DNA of 11,388 bases from Fidelibacterota bacterium. GTDB taxonomy: Bacteria > Fidelibacterota > Marinisomatia > Marinisomatales > UBA8229. Position 1 is the stretch's first letter. Every line of letters starts with the position of its first letter. A program made the translations under genes and the position numbers. The notes beneath the pieces were generated by a model, which saw only the letters and a list, made by a program, of their open reading frames with translations, searched no databases and had not been told where the DNA came from. This document shows positions 1 through 8,400 of the stretch, piece by piece. The stretch lies in assembly GCA_003535775.1 (NCBI GenBank), contig DPYO01000118.1:1-11388 (forward strand), in the 5' to 3' direction.

Positions 1-317
1 ACGCGTAAATGAACACCGGTTTCCATATTATTTGCATCAAGGGTTTTACTGATAAGATCAATCATTTTGTCAGGTGTAAATCCAATATCAATTAACAGGA
101 TTTTTGCCCCGCCATAAAGCCTGTCTAGGTGTTCTTTTATAAAGACAAGATGACCATTCAAAAGACGAATCCCTTCCCAAACACCGTCACCTAAAAGAAA
201 TCCACTATCAAAAACAGATATTTTTGCTTCTTGTCTTGGAAAAAGCTGACCGTTTATATTGATTAATATTGATTCGTTCCGTGTATCCTCAATATAGCTG
301 TGTGTACCTTTTGTCAT
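1..317 (-). CDS. Class IV PLP aminotransferase, N-terminal part (cut by left edge)
   Basis: The 105 visible codons start at ATG 317-315 and run open to the left edge, so the catalytic lysine and C-terminus lie outside. The N-terminal lobe shows the fold-type IV pattern: VFDSGFLLGDGVWEGIR at residues 35-51, then an NG turn and EHLDRLY at 62-68. This matches the small-domain signature shared by branched-chain aminotransferase (IlvE), D-amino-acid transaminase and aminodeoxychorismate lyase. The FGDG-like motif and EHLDRLY spacing resemble D-amino-acid transaminase, whereas EGIR resembles branched-chain enzymes, so substrate cannot be decided. Expected role is cytoplasmic PLP-dependent transamination. 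The start lies 3 bases after the stop of the class V aminotransferase and in the same frame, with no Shine-Dalgarno, so it is probably translated by coupling as the last visible gene of the pip operon. Family assignment is firm; exact enzyme is not. Confidence 0.85.
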   Translation of the reverse strand, partial: MTKGTHSYIEDTRNESILININGQLFPRQEAKISVFDSGFLLGDGVWEGIRLLNGHLVFIKEHLDRLYGGAKILLIDIGFTPDKMIDLISKTLDANNMETGVHLR

Positions 318-320
318 GCA

Positions 321-1430
321 CTACAGTAAAATTTTAAGAGCATCAATCAACCGGGTAATATTTTCTTCTCTTGCTGTTTCTCCCATAAGTCCAATACGCC
401 ATATTTTTCCTGTTAGCGGACCTAATCCTCCCCCTATCTCAATTTGATATTCATTTAGTAACCTGGATCGAATTTCAACATCATTTACTCCATCAGGTAT
501 AATCAGGGAATTCAGCATAGGTAAACGAGATTGTTTTTCTACCAACATTTGGATCCCAATTTGTTCTAATTCTGATATGAGTAAATTGTGCATATTCATA
601 TGTCGTTTGAACACTGCTTTCATTCCTTCCTGTATGATATTGTAACAGGACTGATATAATCCATAAAGCATATTAATGGGAGCTGTATGATGATATATCC
701 TGCTTTTACCACTCCAATATTGGGTGATCATACTCAAATCAAGATACCAGTTGGGCACTTTAGTTTGTCGATTGTTTAATTTCTCCACAGCCTGTTCAGA
801 AAAACTAACTGGAGATAAACCAGGCGGGCAGGAGAGGCATTTTTGTGTCCCGCTATAGAGAGCATCAATATGCCATTTATCCATTTTGACTTCTATTCCT
901 CCTAGACTCGTGACGCAATCAACCAGGTATAATGTTTTCTTTTCCCCAATCAATTCACCAATTTCGTTTATGGGATTACACACACCGGTAGATGTCTCTG
1001 CATGAACCACTGCTAGTAAATCATAATTCTTTTTATTTAATTGATCTTCAACATCATCAGCTATAACAGGTGTGCCCCATTCAAATTTTAATACATCTAC
1101 ATTTGCCCCTAAACGGCTGGCTACATCCTCCATTCGTGTACCAAAAACACCATTGGTAAGAATTAATATATTATCGTTCTTTTCAAGTAAATTTACAAAG
1201 CACGTTTCCATTCCAGCAGATCCAGTCCCGGATATGGGTATGGTCAACTTATTACCGGTATTCATCAATACTTTTAGGTACCCTTTAATTTGATCCATGA
1301 GGTTAATAAAATATGGATCAAGATGACCTATAGTGTTTGTGGCTAAAGCATTATAGACAGAAGGATGGACACAAGATGGGCCCGGTCCCATTAAAAGTGT
1401 GTCTTGTATTGATTTTAATTGATTTTTCAC
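321..1430 (-). CDS. Alanine-glyoxylate / serine-pyruvate aminotransferase (class V)
   Basis: 369 residues, the usual length for the AGXT/PucG-type class V family, fold-type I PLP enzymes that move the amino group of alanine or serine to glyoxylate, giving glycine. Visible landmarks are LLMGPGPS at 12-19, PISGTGSAGME at 65-75, HAETSTGV at 143-150, LVDCVTSLGG at 169-178 (Asp171 expected to contact the PLP ring nitrogen), SGTQKCLSCPPG at 193-204 (Lys197 the Schiff-base lysine), YHHTAP at 246-251 and WRIGLMG at 344-350 (Arg345 the likely substrate-carboxylate arginine). The order and spacing closely follow human AGT. The start is GTG 1430-1428; an in-frame TAG lies a few codons upstream and the next ATG would remove the family N-terminus, so GTG is preferred. 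It follows pip by 21 bases and precedes the class IV aminotransferase by 3. Substrate preference (alanine, serine or purine-derived glyoxylate) is inferred from family only. Confidence 0.9.
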   Translation of the reverse strand: MKNQLKSIQDTLLMGPGPSCVHPSVYNALATNTIGHLDPYFINLMDQIKGYLKVLMNTGNKLTIPISGTGSAGMETCFVNLLEKNDNILILTNGVFGTRMEDVASRLGANVDVLKFEWGTPVIADDVEDQLNKKNYDLLAVVHAETSTGVCNPINEIGELIGEKKTLYLVDCVTSLGGIEVKMDKWHIDALYSGTQKCLSCPPGLSPVSFSEQAVEKLNNRQTKVPNWYLDLSMITQYWSGKSRIYHHTAPINMLYGLYQSCYNIIQEGMKAVFKRHMNMHNLLISELEQIGIQMLVEKQSRLPMLNSLIIPDGVNDVEIRSRLLNEYQIEIGGGLGPLTGKIWRIGLMGETAREENITRLIDALKILL

Positions 1431-1451
1431 TTCTGTTCTAAGATACTATCT

Positions 1452-2396
1452 TCAAAGATCAGCAAAATATTCTGTGAGTTGAACCAATTTTTCTGCAATG
1501 CCCGGTTCTGTCATGGAATGTCCAGAGTCTTTTATGATATGGAATTCAGCTTCCGGCCAGACCTGATGCAGTTCCCAAGCAGAAATCATGGGACAGACAA
1601 CATCGTAACGTCCCTGTACAATTGCACCGGGGATATGACGAATCAAGGGGATGTTTTGCAGAAGTTGATCTTCAGGATCAAACCATCCCTTATGTATAAA
1701 GTAATGGCATTCAATTCTTGCGAATGCTTCAGAAAAATCCTCTTCACCAAAATGTTGCATAATTTTTTCATCCTGTAAGAGCTTGCTGGTACTCCCCTCC
1801 CACACACTCCATGCTTTGGCAGCTTTTAAACGAACCTCCCTATCTTTACCGATTAACCTTTTATAATATGCGGAGAGCAGATCACCCCTCTCTCCTTCAG
1901 CAATTGGTTTTATAAAGTTTTCCCATGCATCGGGATAAATATTACTGGTTCCTTCCTGATAAAACCACTGTATCTCTTTATGACGAAGTAAGAATATGCC
2001 TCTCAGGATAAGACCCTTCACTTTACCAGGATGTGACTGGGCATAAGCAAGCGATAGAGTGCTGCCCCAGCTTCCACCAAAAACAACCCATTTTTCAATG
2101 TGAAGAAAATCTCGAATCTTTTCCATATCTGAGACCAGATCCCATGTGGTATTTTCAGCCAGTTCTGCAAAAGGTGTGCTTTTTCCACATCCCCGTTGGT
2201 CAAACAATACTATTCGCCATTTTTCTGGATCGAAATATTGACGGTAAATCGTTTCAATTCCCCCGCCTGGTCCTCCATGGACAAAAACAATCGGTTTCCC
2301 ATCTGGATTTCCTGCTTCTTCAACATGAATAGTGTGCAAATCAGACACTTTTATGAAAAGATCATTATATGGTTCAATAGGTGGAAATAGGCTCAT
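1452..2396 (-). CDS. pip: Proline iminopeptidase (alpha/beta hydrolase, peptidase family S33)
   Basis: 314 residues, matching the usual 310-320 of bacterial proline iminopeptidases, which release N-terminal proline from peptides in the cytoplasm. The oxyanion-hole motif HGGPGGG is at 40-46, the conserved DQRGCGKS at 66-73, and the nucleophile elbow GGSWGS at 107-112 gives Ser109. Asp265 in GRYDVVCP and His293 in DSGHS complete the catalytic triad. The start PPIEPYNDLFIKVSD near the N-terminus is typical of the family. ATG is at 2396-2394, preceded by an A-rich stretch but no Shine-Dalgarno. It is the first gene of the leftward cluster and is followed at 21 bases by the class V aminotransferase, suggesting a peptide and amino-acid breakdown unit. 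It faces thiI across a 65-base divergent gap. All catalytic residues are present and I see no damage. Confidence 0.95.
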   Translation of the reverse strand: MSLFPPIEPYNDLFIKVSDLHTIHVEEAGNPDGKPIVFVHGGPGGGIETIYRQYFDPEKWRIVLFDQRGCGKSTPFAELAENTTWDLVSDMEKIRDFLHIEKWVVFGGSWGSTLSLAYAQSHPGKVKGLILRGIFLLRHKEIQWFYQEGTSNIYPDAWENFIKPIAEGERGDLLSAYYKRLIGKDREVRLKAAKAWSVWEGSTSKLLQDEKIMQHFGEEDFSEAFARIECHYFIHKGWFDPEDQLLQNIPLIRHIPGAIVQGRYDVVCPMISAWELHQVWPEAEFHIIKDSGHSMTEPGIAEKLVQLTEYFADL

Positions 2397-2461
2397 TTTT
2401 GTTCTTTTTGACCGGGAATAATTTATAAAAAACTCATCAAAAGAAACATGTAAATTATACT
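2397..2461. promoter_or_regulatory. Divergent pip / thiI intergenic region, probable promoters
   Basis: This 65-base AT-rich gap separates two divergent genes, so promoters for both should lie in it or just inside the flanking genes. The minus strand carries an exact TATAAT at 2459-2454, but the matching -35 position falls inside thiI and is not TTGACA-like. The plus strand has TTGACC at 2408-2413 with no -10 at a normal spacing, and TATACT directly abuts the thiI ATG. I see no clear Bacteroidota-type TAnnTTTG box, operator palindrome or riboswitch. Promoter location is inferred from gene layout. Confidence 0.35.
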
Positions 2462-3643
2462 ATGAAAGCCACCCATATTCTCTGCCACTATTCAGAAATT
2501 GGTTTGAAGGGAAAAAACCGCAATTATTTTGAAAATACCTTAAAAAGAAATATTCACGATGCTCTCAATATAACCGTACCGAATGCGATCGAAACAATAG
2601 AAAAACTTCGCGGTCGTTTTTTAATCAGCTTATCAGAATCTAATACTAATTCTATTGATTCAATACTATCAACCCTGGAAAACCGGTTTGGTCTTGCTTA
2701 TTTTGCTCCTGCTATCAAAATCCATTCTGATTTGGATTCAATGAAACTATCTGCACTGGAAATATTGAAAGAAATTACCTTTGACACATTTCGTATTACA
2801 GCACGAAGGTCTGACCCCTATCTTCCCTACAGTTCTCAAAAAATAAACGAAGAAATTGGTGCAGAGATAGTCAGTAAGCTAAATAAAATAGTGAATCTTA
2901 ACAATCCGGAAGTCACGTGTTACATAGATATGCTTCAGGAAGGAACTTTTGTGTATACACAAAAGATTTCCGGACCTGGAGGACTGCCTGTAGGTGTCAG
3001 CGGAAAAGTTGGCGTGATGCTTTCAGGAGGAATTGATTCTCCTGTAGCTGCATACTATGCCATGAAACGGGGAGCATCACCCCTATACATCCATTTTCAC
3101 TCCGTACCCCACGTGTCCCCTGCTTCCATCGAAAAAGTGCGGGAAACGGTACAATTGCTCACAAAATTTCACTTGAGAGCAAAATTATATATGATTGAAT
3201 TTGCCCCAGTACAAGATGAAATATTTGCCAATGCAAATCCGAAATTACTGGTCCTTCATTATAGACGATGTATGATTCGTATTTCTGAAAATATTATGAA
3301 AAAGGAAAAAGCAAAAGCACTCGTCACAGGAGAAGCACTTGGGCAAGTTGCATCCCAGACAATTGAAAATATGACAGTTGTCGAAGATGCAGCCCAACAT
3401 CCCATCCTTCGACCACTAGTAGGATTTGATAAACAGGAAATAATAGAAGTTGCTAGAAAAATTGGTACCTATGATATTTCAATTCAGCCACATGAAGATT
3501 GCTGTACACTTTTCGTACCGAAGCATCCAGCTATAAAAGCCAGAATAAAAGATGTATTAGAATCTGAAAATAACTGTAACCTGGAACCCTTAATTGAAAA
3601 TGCTGTAAACACTGCTCAGGTTGAAACTTTTCAATGGGTCTAA
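2462..3643 (+). CDS. thiI: tRNA 4-thiouridine synthase ThiI, short form without rhodanese domain
   Basis: 393 residues, as in the short ThiI proteins of Bacillus and Thermotoga. ThiI adenylates U8 of tRNA and transfers sulfur to make 4-thiouridine; in some bacteria it also supplies sulfur for the thiamine thiazole. The N-terminal ferredoxin-like part holds YSEIGLKGKNR at 10-20, followed by the THUMP domain to about 170. The PP-loop ATP-binding motif SGGIDS is at 188-193, and the conserved GEALGQVASQT is at 290-300. The HEDCCTLFVP segment at 344-353 contains Cys347, which by position matches the catalytic PP-loop-domain cysteine of E. coli ThiI (Cys344). The C-terminal rhodanese domain of the E. 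coli protein is absent, so sulfur is presumably delivered directly by a cysteine desulfurase encoded elsewhere. ATG 2462 is the first start after the divergent gap. The last ten bases overlap the next gene. Confidence 0.95.
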   Translation: MKATHILCHYSEIGLKGKNRNYFENTLKRNIHDALNITVPNAIETIEKLRGRFLISLSESNTNSIDSILSTLENRFGLAYFAPAIKIHSDLDSMKLSALEILKEITFDTFRITARRSDPYLPYSSQKINEEIGAEIVSKLNKIVNLNNPEVTCYIDMLQEGTFVYTQKISGPGGLPVGVSGKVGVMLSGGIDSPVAAYYAMKRGASPLYIHFHSVPHVSPASIEKVRETVQLLTKFHLRAKLYMIEFAPVQDEIFANANPKLLVLHYRRCMIRISENIMKKEKAKALVTGEALGQVASQTIENMTVVEDAAQHPILRPLVGFDKQEIIEVARKIGTYDISIQPHEDCCTLFVPKHPAIKARIKDVLESENNCNLEPLIENAVNTAQVETFQWV

Positions 3644-4205
3644 ATTCTATTGATTATATTTTTTTATTTGGTGATTATTTTGTCTCGATATTATTATTAG
3701 TATATTTTATTAGAGCGTATCAAAAAAAAATATTCAGATCTATTTTTTCTATGCATTTCTCGCTGGTTGTCTTATTGGCTCCACCTGGGAATTAACATTT
3801 CATTTTTTAGGAGATGCTTTTTCTCATTCTATCAAGATCTGGCCCTGGGGACTTGATGGATTACCAAAGAAACTGAGTCACTCAATATGGGATGGTGGTT
3901 TATTTATGGTTGGAATCTGGCTATGTATAAAGTTTTTACCAGGTCCTCATTTTACAAGATTTAATACCCGGGAATTACTCATTATGGAAGTTTGGGGAAT
4001 CTTCCAGGAATTACTGGTTGAATATTTATTTAACGGAAGAGTATGGGTATATGAAGATTTGTCATGGAACCCTGTTATCATTCCACCCTTGCCAGGTTCA
4101 GCAACAACAGTGGGTTATACTTTCATTCCACAGGCAGTATGGGTAGTAGCACCTCTGATATTTTACATTTTATTAATTAAACTTAAGAATGCCCATAAGG
4201 AATGA
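3634..4205 (+). CDS. Unrecognised multi-pass membrane protein, reading frame broken at an A9 run
   Basis: I do not recognise this family. ATG 3634 overlaps the thiI end by ten bases. It opens a hydrophobic reading frame (MGLNSIDYIFLFGDYFVS, then a second hydrophobic stretch ending IRAYQKK) that reaches nine A at 3722-3730. The zero frame then stops at TAA 3793-3795, giving only 53 residues. The -1 frame is open from 3714 and continues with NIQIYFFYAFLAGCLIG, a WE pair, WPWGLDGLPKKLS, and on to the TGA at 4203-4205. Joined by a -1 shift the product is about 190 residues with four or five membrane segments, an acidic ELLVEYLFNG stretch and a lysine-rich tail (LKNAHKE). No ATG, GTG or TTG occurs in the downstream frame before 3906, so an independent downstream gene would omit clearly protein-like sequence. 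It may be a sequencing error, a mutation or recoding. The protein is probably in the inner membrane and cotranscribed with thiI. Confidence 0.7.
3722..3730 (+). other. Poly-A slippery run at the frame break
   Basis: Nine consecutive A follow a C in the membrane-protein gene. In the incoming frame the bases parse as CAA AAA AAA ATA, which contains a canonical A-AAA-AAA slippery heptamer at 3723-3729. A -1 slip, or one extra A added by RNA polymerase, puts ribosomes into the frame AAT ATT CAG that carries the rest of the protein. I did not find a convincing stem-loop directly downstream. Confidence 0.6.
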
Positions 4206-4231
4206 ATATAGAGAAAAACGTATGCGATTAT

Positions 4232-4702
4232 TTATTCTTTGCGTTTTGTTTTAAAAAAGGCTTTGAGAAGTTCCTTACACCTATCTTCAAAAATTCCGCC
4301 TCTCACTGAAATATTATTTCCAAATCGTGGATCACCGCATAATTGATATAATGAACCACAACAGCCTTTTTCTTCATCATAGGTCCCAAATATGACCATT
4401 TTTAGTCTGCTGTTAATTATTGCCCCAGCACACATGGGACATGGTTCCTTGGTGACATAAAGAGTACAATCTGTTAAACGCCAATCACCGATTGTATTTG
4501 CAGCTGCAGTAATTGCGATCATTTCTGCATGAGCAGTTGGATCTTTGAGAGATTCCCTCTGGTTATAACCTCTTCCAATAACATTGTTTTCTTTTACAAC
4601 CACAGCTCCAACAGGAATTTCTTCCAATCTTGCCCCCATTTCAGCCAAACGTATTGCCTGTTTAATAAAACGTTCGTGGGTACTTTTTGAAAGTAAATCC
4701 AT
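4232..4702 (-). CDS. tadA: tRNA-specific adenosine deaminase
   Basis: 156 residues, typical for bacterial TadA, the zinc enzyme that deaminates A34 of tRNA-Arg(ACG) to inosine. The deaminase core is complete: HAE at 58-60 supplies the zinc ligand His58 and the proton shuttle Glu60, and PCPMCAGA at 87-94 supplies Cys88 and Cys91. The preceding NQRESLKDPTAHAE context, SRLKMVIFGTYDEEKG at 98-113 and GGIFEDRCKELLKAFF at 135-150 match TadA rather than cytidine or guanine deaminases. ATG is at 4702-4700; AGGG sits too close to it to act as a normal ribosome site. It begins 18 bases after the TPR lipoprotein gene and may be its transcriptional partner. Its 3' end converges on the membrane-protein gene with 26 bases between stops. 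Function by family is secure; experimental specificity is unknown. Confidence 0.93.
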   Translation of the reverse strand: MDLLSKSTHERFIKQAIRLAEMGARLEEIPVGAVVVKENNVIGRGYNQRESLKDPTAHAEMIAITAAANTIGDWRLTDCTLYVTKEPCPMCAGAIINSRLKMVIFGTYDEEKGCCGSLYQLCGDPRFGNNISVRGGIFEDRCKELLKAFFKTKRKE

Positions 4703-4720
4703 GCCCTAATAATATCATAT

Positions 4721-5434
4721 TTATTCAGTAGATAAAATTAGCTGGAGCTCTTCTATCTTTGTAATAAGTGCTAATCTCCCTTGGGGCGTACTGATATTTG
4801 GATTAAATGATCCGAGATCCTTTTTATCCATAATATAATTAATTCGGTTTATGCTCATTTCAAAATCAGCAATGAAATATGCGGACTTTGCAACTGTAAT
4901 TAATACATCAAGTGAATCTAATCCCGATTCATATAAAAAAGACCAATCATACCATCCAAAACTGAAAAGTAAATCACCATATTCAATAGCCGTTGAATCT
5001 TCTCCATTAGCGCTATATGCAAAACAGAGACCTGCAAAAATATCTCTTATTGTCCATACATCATTGAGTGATAAATTTGCTGCTGCTGCAGAATCCAATA
5101 AAGTCTCATACCCCAGGAAATTAACAATTGCAGAATCCAATAAAGTCTCATACCCCAGGAAATTACCAATGCTTATGTCCAAATGATCCTGATATGATAA
5201 TTTTCCGTAGGACCATCCTAAACCATTAAAGCCGTCCAAGGTGGGGTTAGTACTAATAGAATACTGAAACCATTCAGCACTCTCTAAATATTTACCATCA
5301 CGATATAAATCCCATCCTTCTTCTGCAAGATCACTTTCCGTGGCAACATAATCTGGTCGACCACCACATCCTGGGAATGTCAAACAGTATGTAATCAGTA
5401 ATATAGAAAAAATAAAATTGAATTTATTGATCAT
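4721..5434 (-). CDS. TPR-repeat putative lipoprotein coupled to the giant T9SS protein
   Basis: 237 residues from ATG 5434-5432. The frame stays open upstream to 5524, but this start is chosen because it gives a clean signal sequence: MINKFNF, hydrophobic core ILLITYCLTF, then PGCGG with Cys23. The -3 residue is Phe, so the lipobox is poor; acylation at Cys23 is likely but not certain. After the export signal come tetratricopeptide-like helices, clearest at about 37-64 (AEEGWDLYRDGKYLESAEWF, then an amphipathic stretch ending NP), with a second at 68-102. TPRs bind protein partners. An exact 12-residue unit NFLGYETLLDSA occurs at 91-102 and again at 105-116. The start codon overlaps the stop of the giant secreted-protein gene as ATGA, a sign of translational coupling. 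A role at the envelope helping export, anchoring or assembly of that protein is inference from context. No family name can be given. Confidence 0.85.
   Translation of the reverse strand: MINKFNFIFSILLITYCLTFPGCGGRPDYVATESDLAEEGWDLYRDGKYLESAEWFQYSISTNPTLDGFNGLGWSYGKLSYQDHLDISIGNFLGYETLLDSAIVNFLGYETLLDSAAAANLSLNDVWTIRDIFAGLCFAYSANGEDSTAIEYGDLLFSFGWYDWSFLYESGLDSLDVLITVAKSAYFIADFEMSINRINYIMDKKDLGSFNPNISTPQGRLALITKIEELQLILSTE
5088..5171 (-). repeat. 42-base in-frame tandem duplication in the TPR lipoprotein gene
   Basis: Bases 5088-5123 and 5130-5165 are identical over 36 positions, and the adjoining six bases of each copy (5124-5129 and 5166-5171) differ at only two. The period of 42 bases equals 14 codons, so the frame is kept and NFLGYETLLDSA is repeated. 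Near identity at the DNA level, including third codon positions, points to a recent slippage or unequal-exchange event rather than an old protein repeat. Confidence 0.95.
5431..5434 (-). promoter_or_regulatory. ATGA stop/start overlap (translational coupling)
   Basis: The TGA stop of the giant protein (5433-5431) and the ATG of the lipoprotein (5434-5432) share bases as ATGA. No Shine-Dalgarno precedes the ATG. The lipoprotein is therefore probably translated by ribosomes finishing the giant gene, which fixes their relative production and supports the start chosen. Confidence 0.8.
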
Positions 5435-8400
5435 TTCAATACCGTTATCTTTTTTGTTTGAACAAAGCCAGACTCTGATCTCATAAATACTAAATACATT
5501 CCGCTTGCTACAGGCTTTATCCATTTATCTCTGGAATCCCACCGAATGGAATGTCTTCCTATTTCATGATATTTATCTACTAAAGTAGTAATATGTTGAC
5601 CAAGAATATTATACACCGAAATATTTATTTTTTGATTCGGGCCCTGTAAAAATCCCACATCATACATAATTGTTGTGACAGGATTAAATGGATTGGGATA
5701 GTTTTGATGTAAACTGCTTATTTCTGGGATGATCATAGTTTTAGCTCCAAGCCTGAAATATCCCATTTTTTTTGTATAGGCAATAATTTGTCCATTCATT
5801 GACATAGAAGGTAATTCTATCCAAGTCTCTCCTTGCATTCGATAAATTGCAAGGTCATCACTAGATTGAATAGAAACAGTAACCGCTTTTTCAAAGATCA
5901 TTGATTCATTGCCTATACGGTAAGAGGCCCGTTCACGGAAATTAATACTAAACAATGTGGAGTCTATTACAAGAACAGGTTTGTCGGATATTACTGTCCC
6001 TTCAGTACCGTTGATACGTAACAGGCTATCCGGACTAAATCCGATCCAGGGAGCATTTGCTTTAGCTACTGCGATATTAAATGTCCGTGAGATGGATGTA
6101 TCCCCTACATCTCCTTCTGCTTCGATATTGAGAGTAAAAATACCTGGGATTGTTTCAAAATAATGGTGGCCACCAAAAGTAAAGTCAGCAATCGTTGTTA
6201 AGCTGACTTCTTCATCAGTGGTACTGCTCACGGTCAACCTAGGCTCCTCTATAACTTTTGCCATAGTGTCAACTACAACAAATTCAAAATGATTAGAGAA
6301 AGCATTGTTCTGTACCACTGCAACAGCCGGGTGTGGTTTGTTTATCTGTGTAATAAAAACATTTACTAGTAGAGTATCAAAGAATTCACCATCGCTTGAA
6401 ATAGCTGTAAAAGTAGTGTCTCTTGTATAATTTGGTGGTATTCCATATATACTGTCACCATTGGCCACCATCCAGGAAGGAAAAGATTGAAAATTCCACG
6501 TGAATAAATAATCATCCGGGTCTGATGCAGTACCGATATATTGGAAATATGTACCTTCAGTAGCATATATGGAATCTTGAGATGTGATAAAAAGTGGGTC
6601 ATTCACGTTAGCTACTTGAATTATTCGGTCATATGGAGTACTTTCCTTCTCCCCATCATTTACAGAAATCTCAATTGTACGATCTTCTTCCATGGGATTA
6701 TCACTCAAATTTAGATAGTGTACATTTTTTAATACAAATGCCCAAACTGCCAGGGAATCGTCACCAACAAGCTTCAGTGTCCCTGTTGAATCGATAAACC
6801 CATTTTCCCCCCAGGTTGAATCAACTGTAATCCCATTTTGTTCAGTAAACATTAACGTGTCTTCTGTTGAATAATAATTAGTTGAAATTCTTACAATAGC
6901 GGATGATAAGCTATCATCATTCAAATCAGAAACCATAATGATTTCATTTTCACCAAACAATTTTAGGGTATCATGTTCACTATAGCTTAGAACTTCATCT
7001 GGAAAACTTATTACAGGAGCGGAGTTAACAAATACCCATCCTGAATTACCTCCTACATCCTGAGAATAGAGACATACAAGGGTATCGCCAGTAGATACGT
7101 TACCATCTTTGATTCGTAAATATTCAAGTGTTTGTAAACCATCTTGAGTTAAAGCAAGTTCAAACGGGACAGGACTTAAATCATCACTATTACTTCTCAG
7201 AACCAAACGGTTGTTTACATTCCCTCCGATCAAATCAATTTTGCTCGCTATAGTTTGAAGGGTTTCTTTTTCAAAGGTGAGCGTATCAGCAACTGAAGTT
7301 TCTTTTATAATTTCATAAAAATTAGTATTCCCGTTGATTGATTGATTAATTCCTTTAAATATTACTTTTCCATTATTATGTAGAAATGCTCCGTCATTTC
7401 TCCAGGAACCCGTTATTTGAATTAAATCTCCTGATTGCAGAGTACCTTTTTCATTAATAGTTAATGATTCTAAGTTGCTAGAATATGGAAGATTTAATCT
7501 TCCAGTCTCTATAGATACTCCGCTAGTTACAAATATTACATCGTTTGTATCTGACAATTCAACAACACAGGAATCACAACTTTTTATATAAAGACTATAG
7601 AAATTATTTACTCCAGAAATAGTCTGGGTTGTGTCCCCATTAAAAGTGATGCTTATTGAATCACTATCGAAAGCTCCCTCCTCATTAACCACTAAATCGC
7701 CTGTGTTATATAGTGCAAGCGATGGTGTATGACCAAATGTTCCAGTAGAAGGAATAAAAAGATTGTCCACTGCCATATCCGTAAAAATAAATAAACTATC
7801 CATAACCTCAACACGACCCAAATTACTTACTTGAAGGTTCGTGTCAGAAAAATGGGTGCTACCGTTAAATATGAGAGGTTTATTCCCTTTTATCCATACC
7901 GCCCCATCACTTATGGTTAAATTTCCTTTTATTTGGATACTTGGATCAACATCTTCCAAATCTATTGTTCCACTTTCAAGTGTAAGATTTTTCTTTATAT
8001 CAAAATCTCCACCCATGACAACAGTATCAGTGGCACCAGTATTGTTGATAGTTAAATTATAAAAATCCTGTTGTTTATAACTTCCACTTAAAGAGTCGAC
8101 TGAATATATATGTTGAATATCATTCCCATCAAAAGTGACTAATCCATTTCGCTCATTAAACGTTCCGTTATTTGTCCAGTCACCCTCAATATTTATAGAA
8201 TAATTATTAATGTCGGAAACATCAAAATCGACACCTGGATTAATGTTTATATCTCCTGTTGCATCGATATCACCAGACAATACTTTATATCCATATCCAG
8301 CTAAATTAAGATGATGATAAGTTGCTTCCTTCACCTCTTGGTCACTTCCATCATAAGCCACTGTAGAATAGCTTGCAGAAAACATCCCAAGGCTTGTTAC

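Noticed and set aside
1..6. ACGCGT at the very start, an MluI site, as a cloning junction.
   Set aside because: Coding sequence of the class IV aminotransferase reads smoothly through it; most likely chance.
3906..4205. A separate 99-residue gene starting at ATG 3906.
   Set aside because: Protein-like sequence in the same frame precedes it for about 60 codons, and the upstream frame joins it at the A9 run; the ATG is more likely internal.
4206..4247. Possible bidirectional terminator between the convergent membrane-protein gene and tadA (AAAACG at 4215-4220 with CGTTTT at 4242-4247).
   Set aside because: The stem is only six mostly A-T pairs with a 21-base loop and reaches into tadA coding sequence; too weak to call.
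5435..5524. Upstream in-frame extension of the TPR lipoprotein to ATG 5524.
   Set aside because: It lies wholly within the coding end of the giant protein and would bury the signal sequence; the ATGA start at 5434 fits better.
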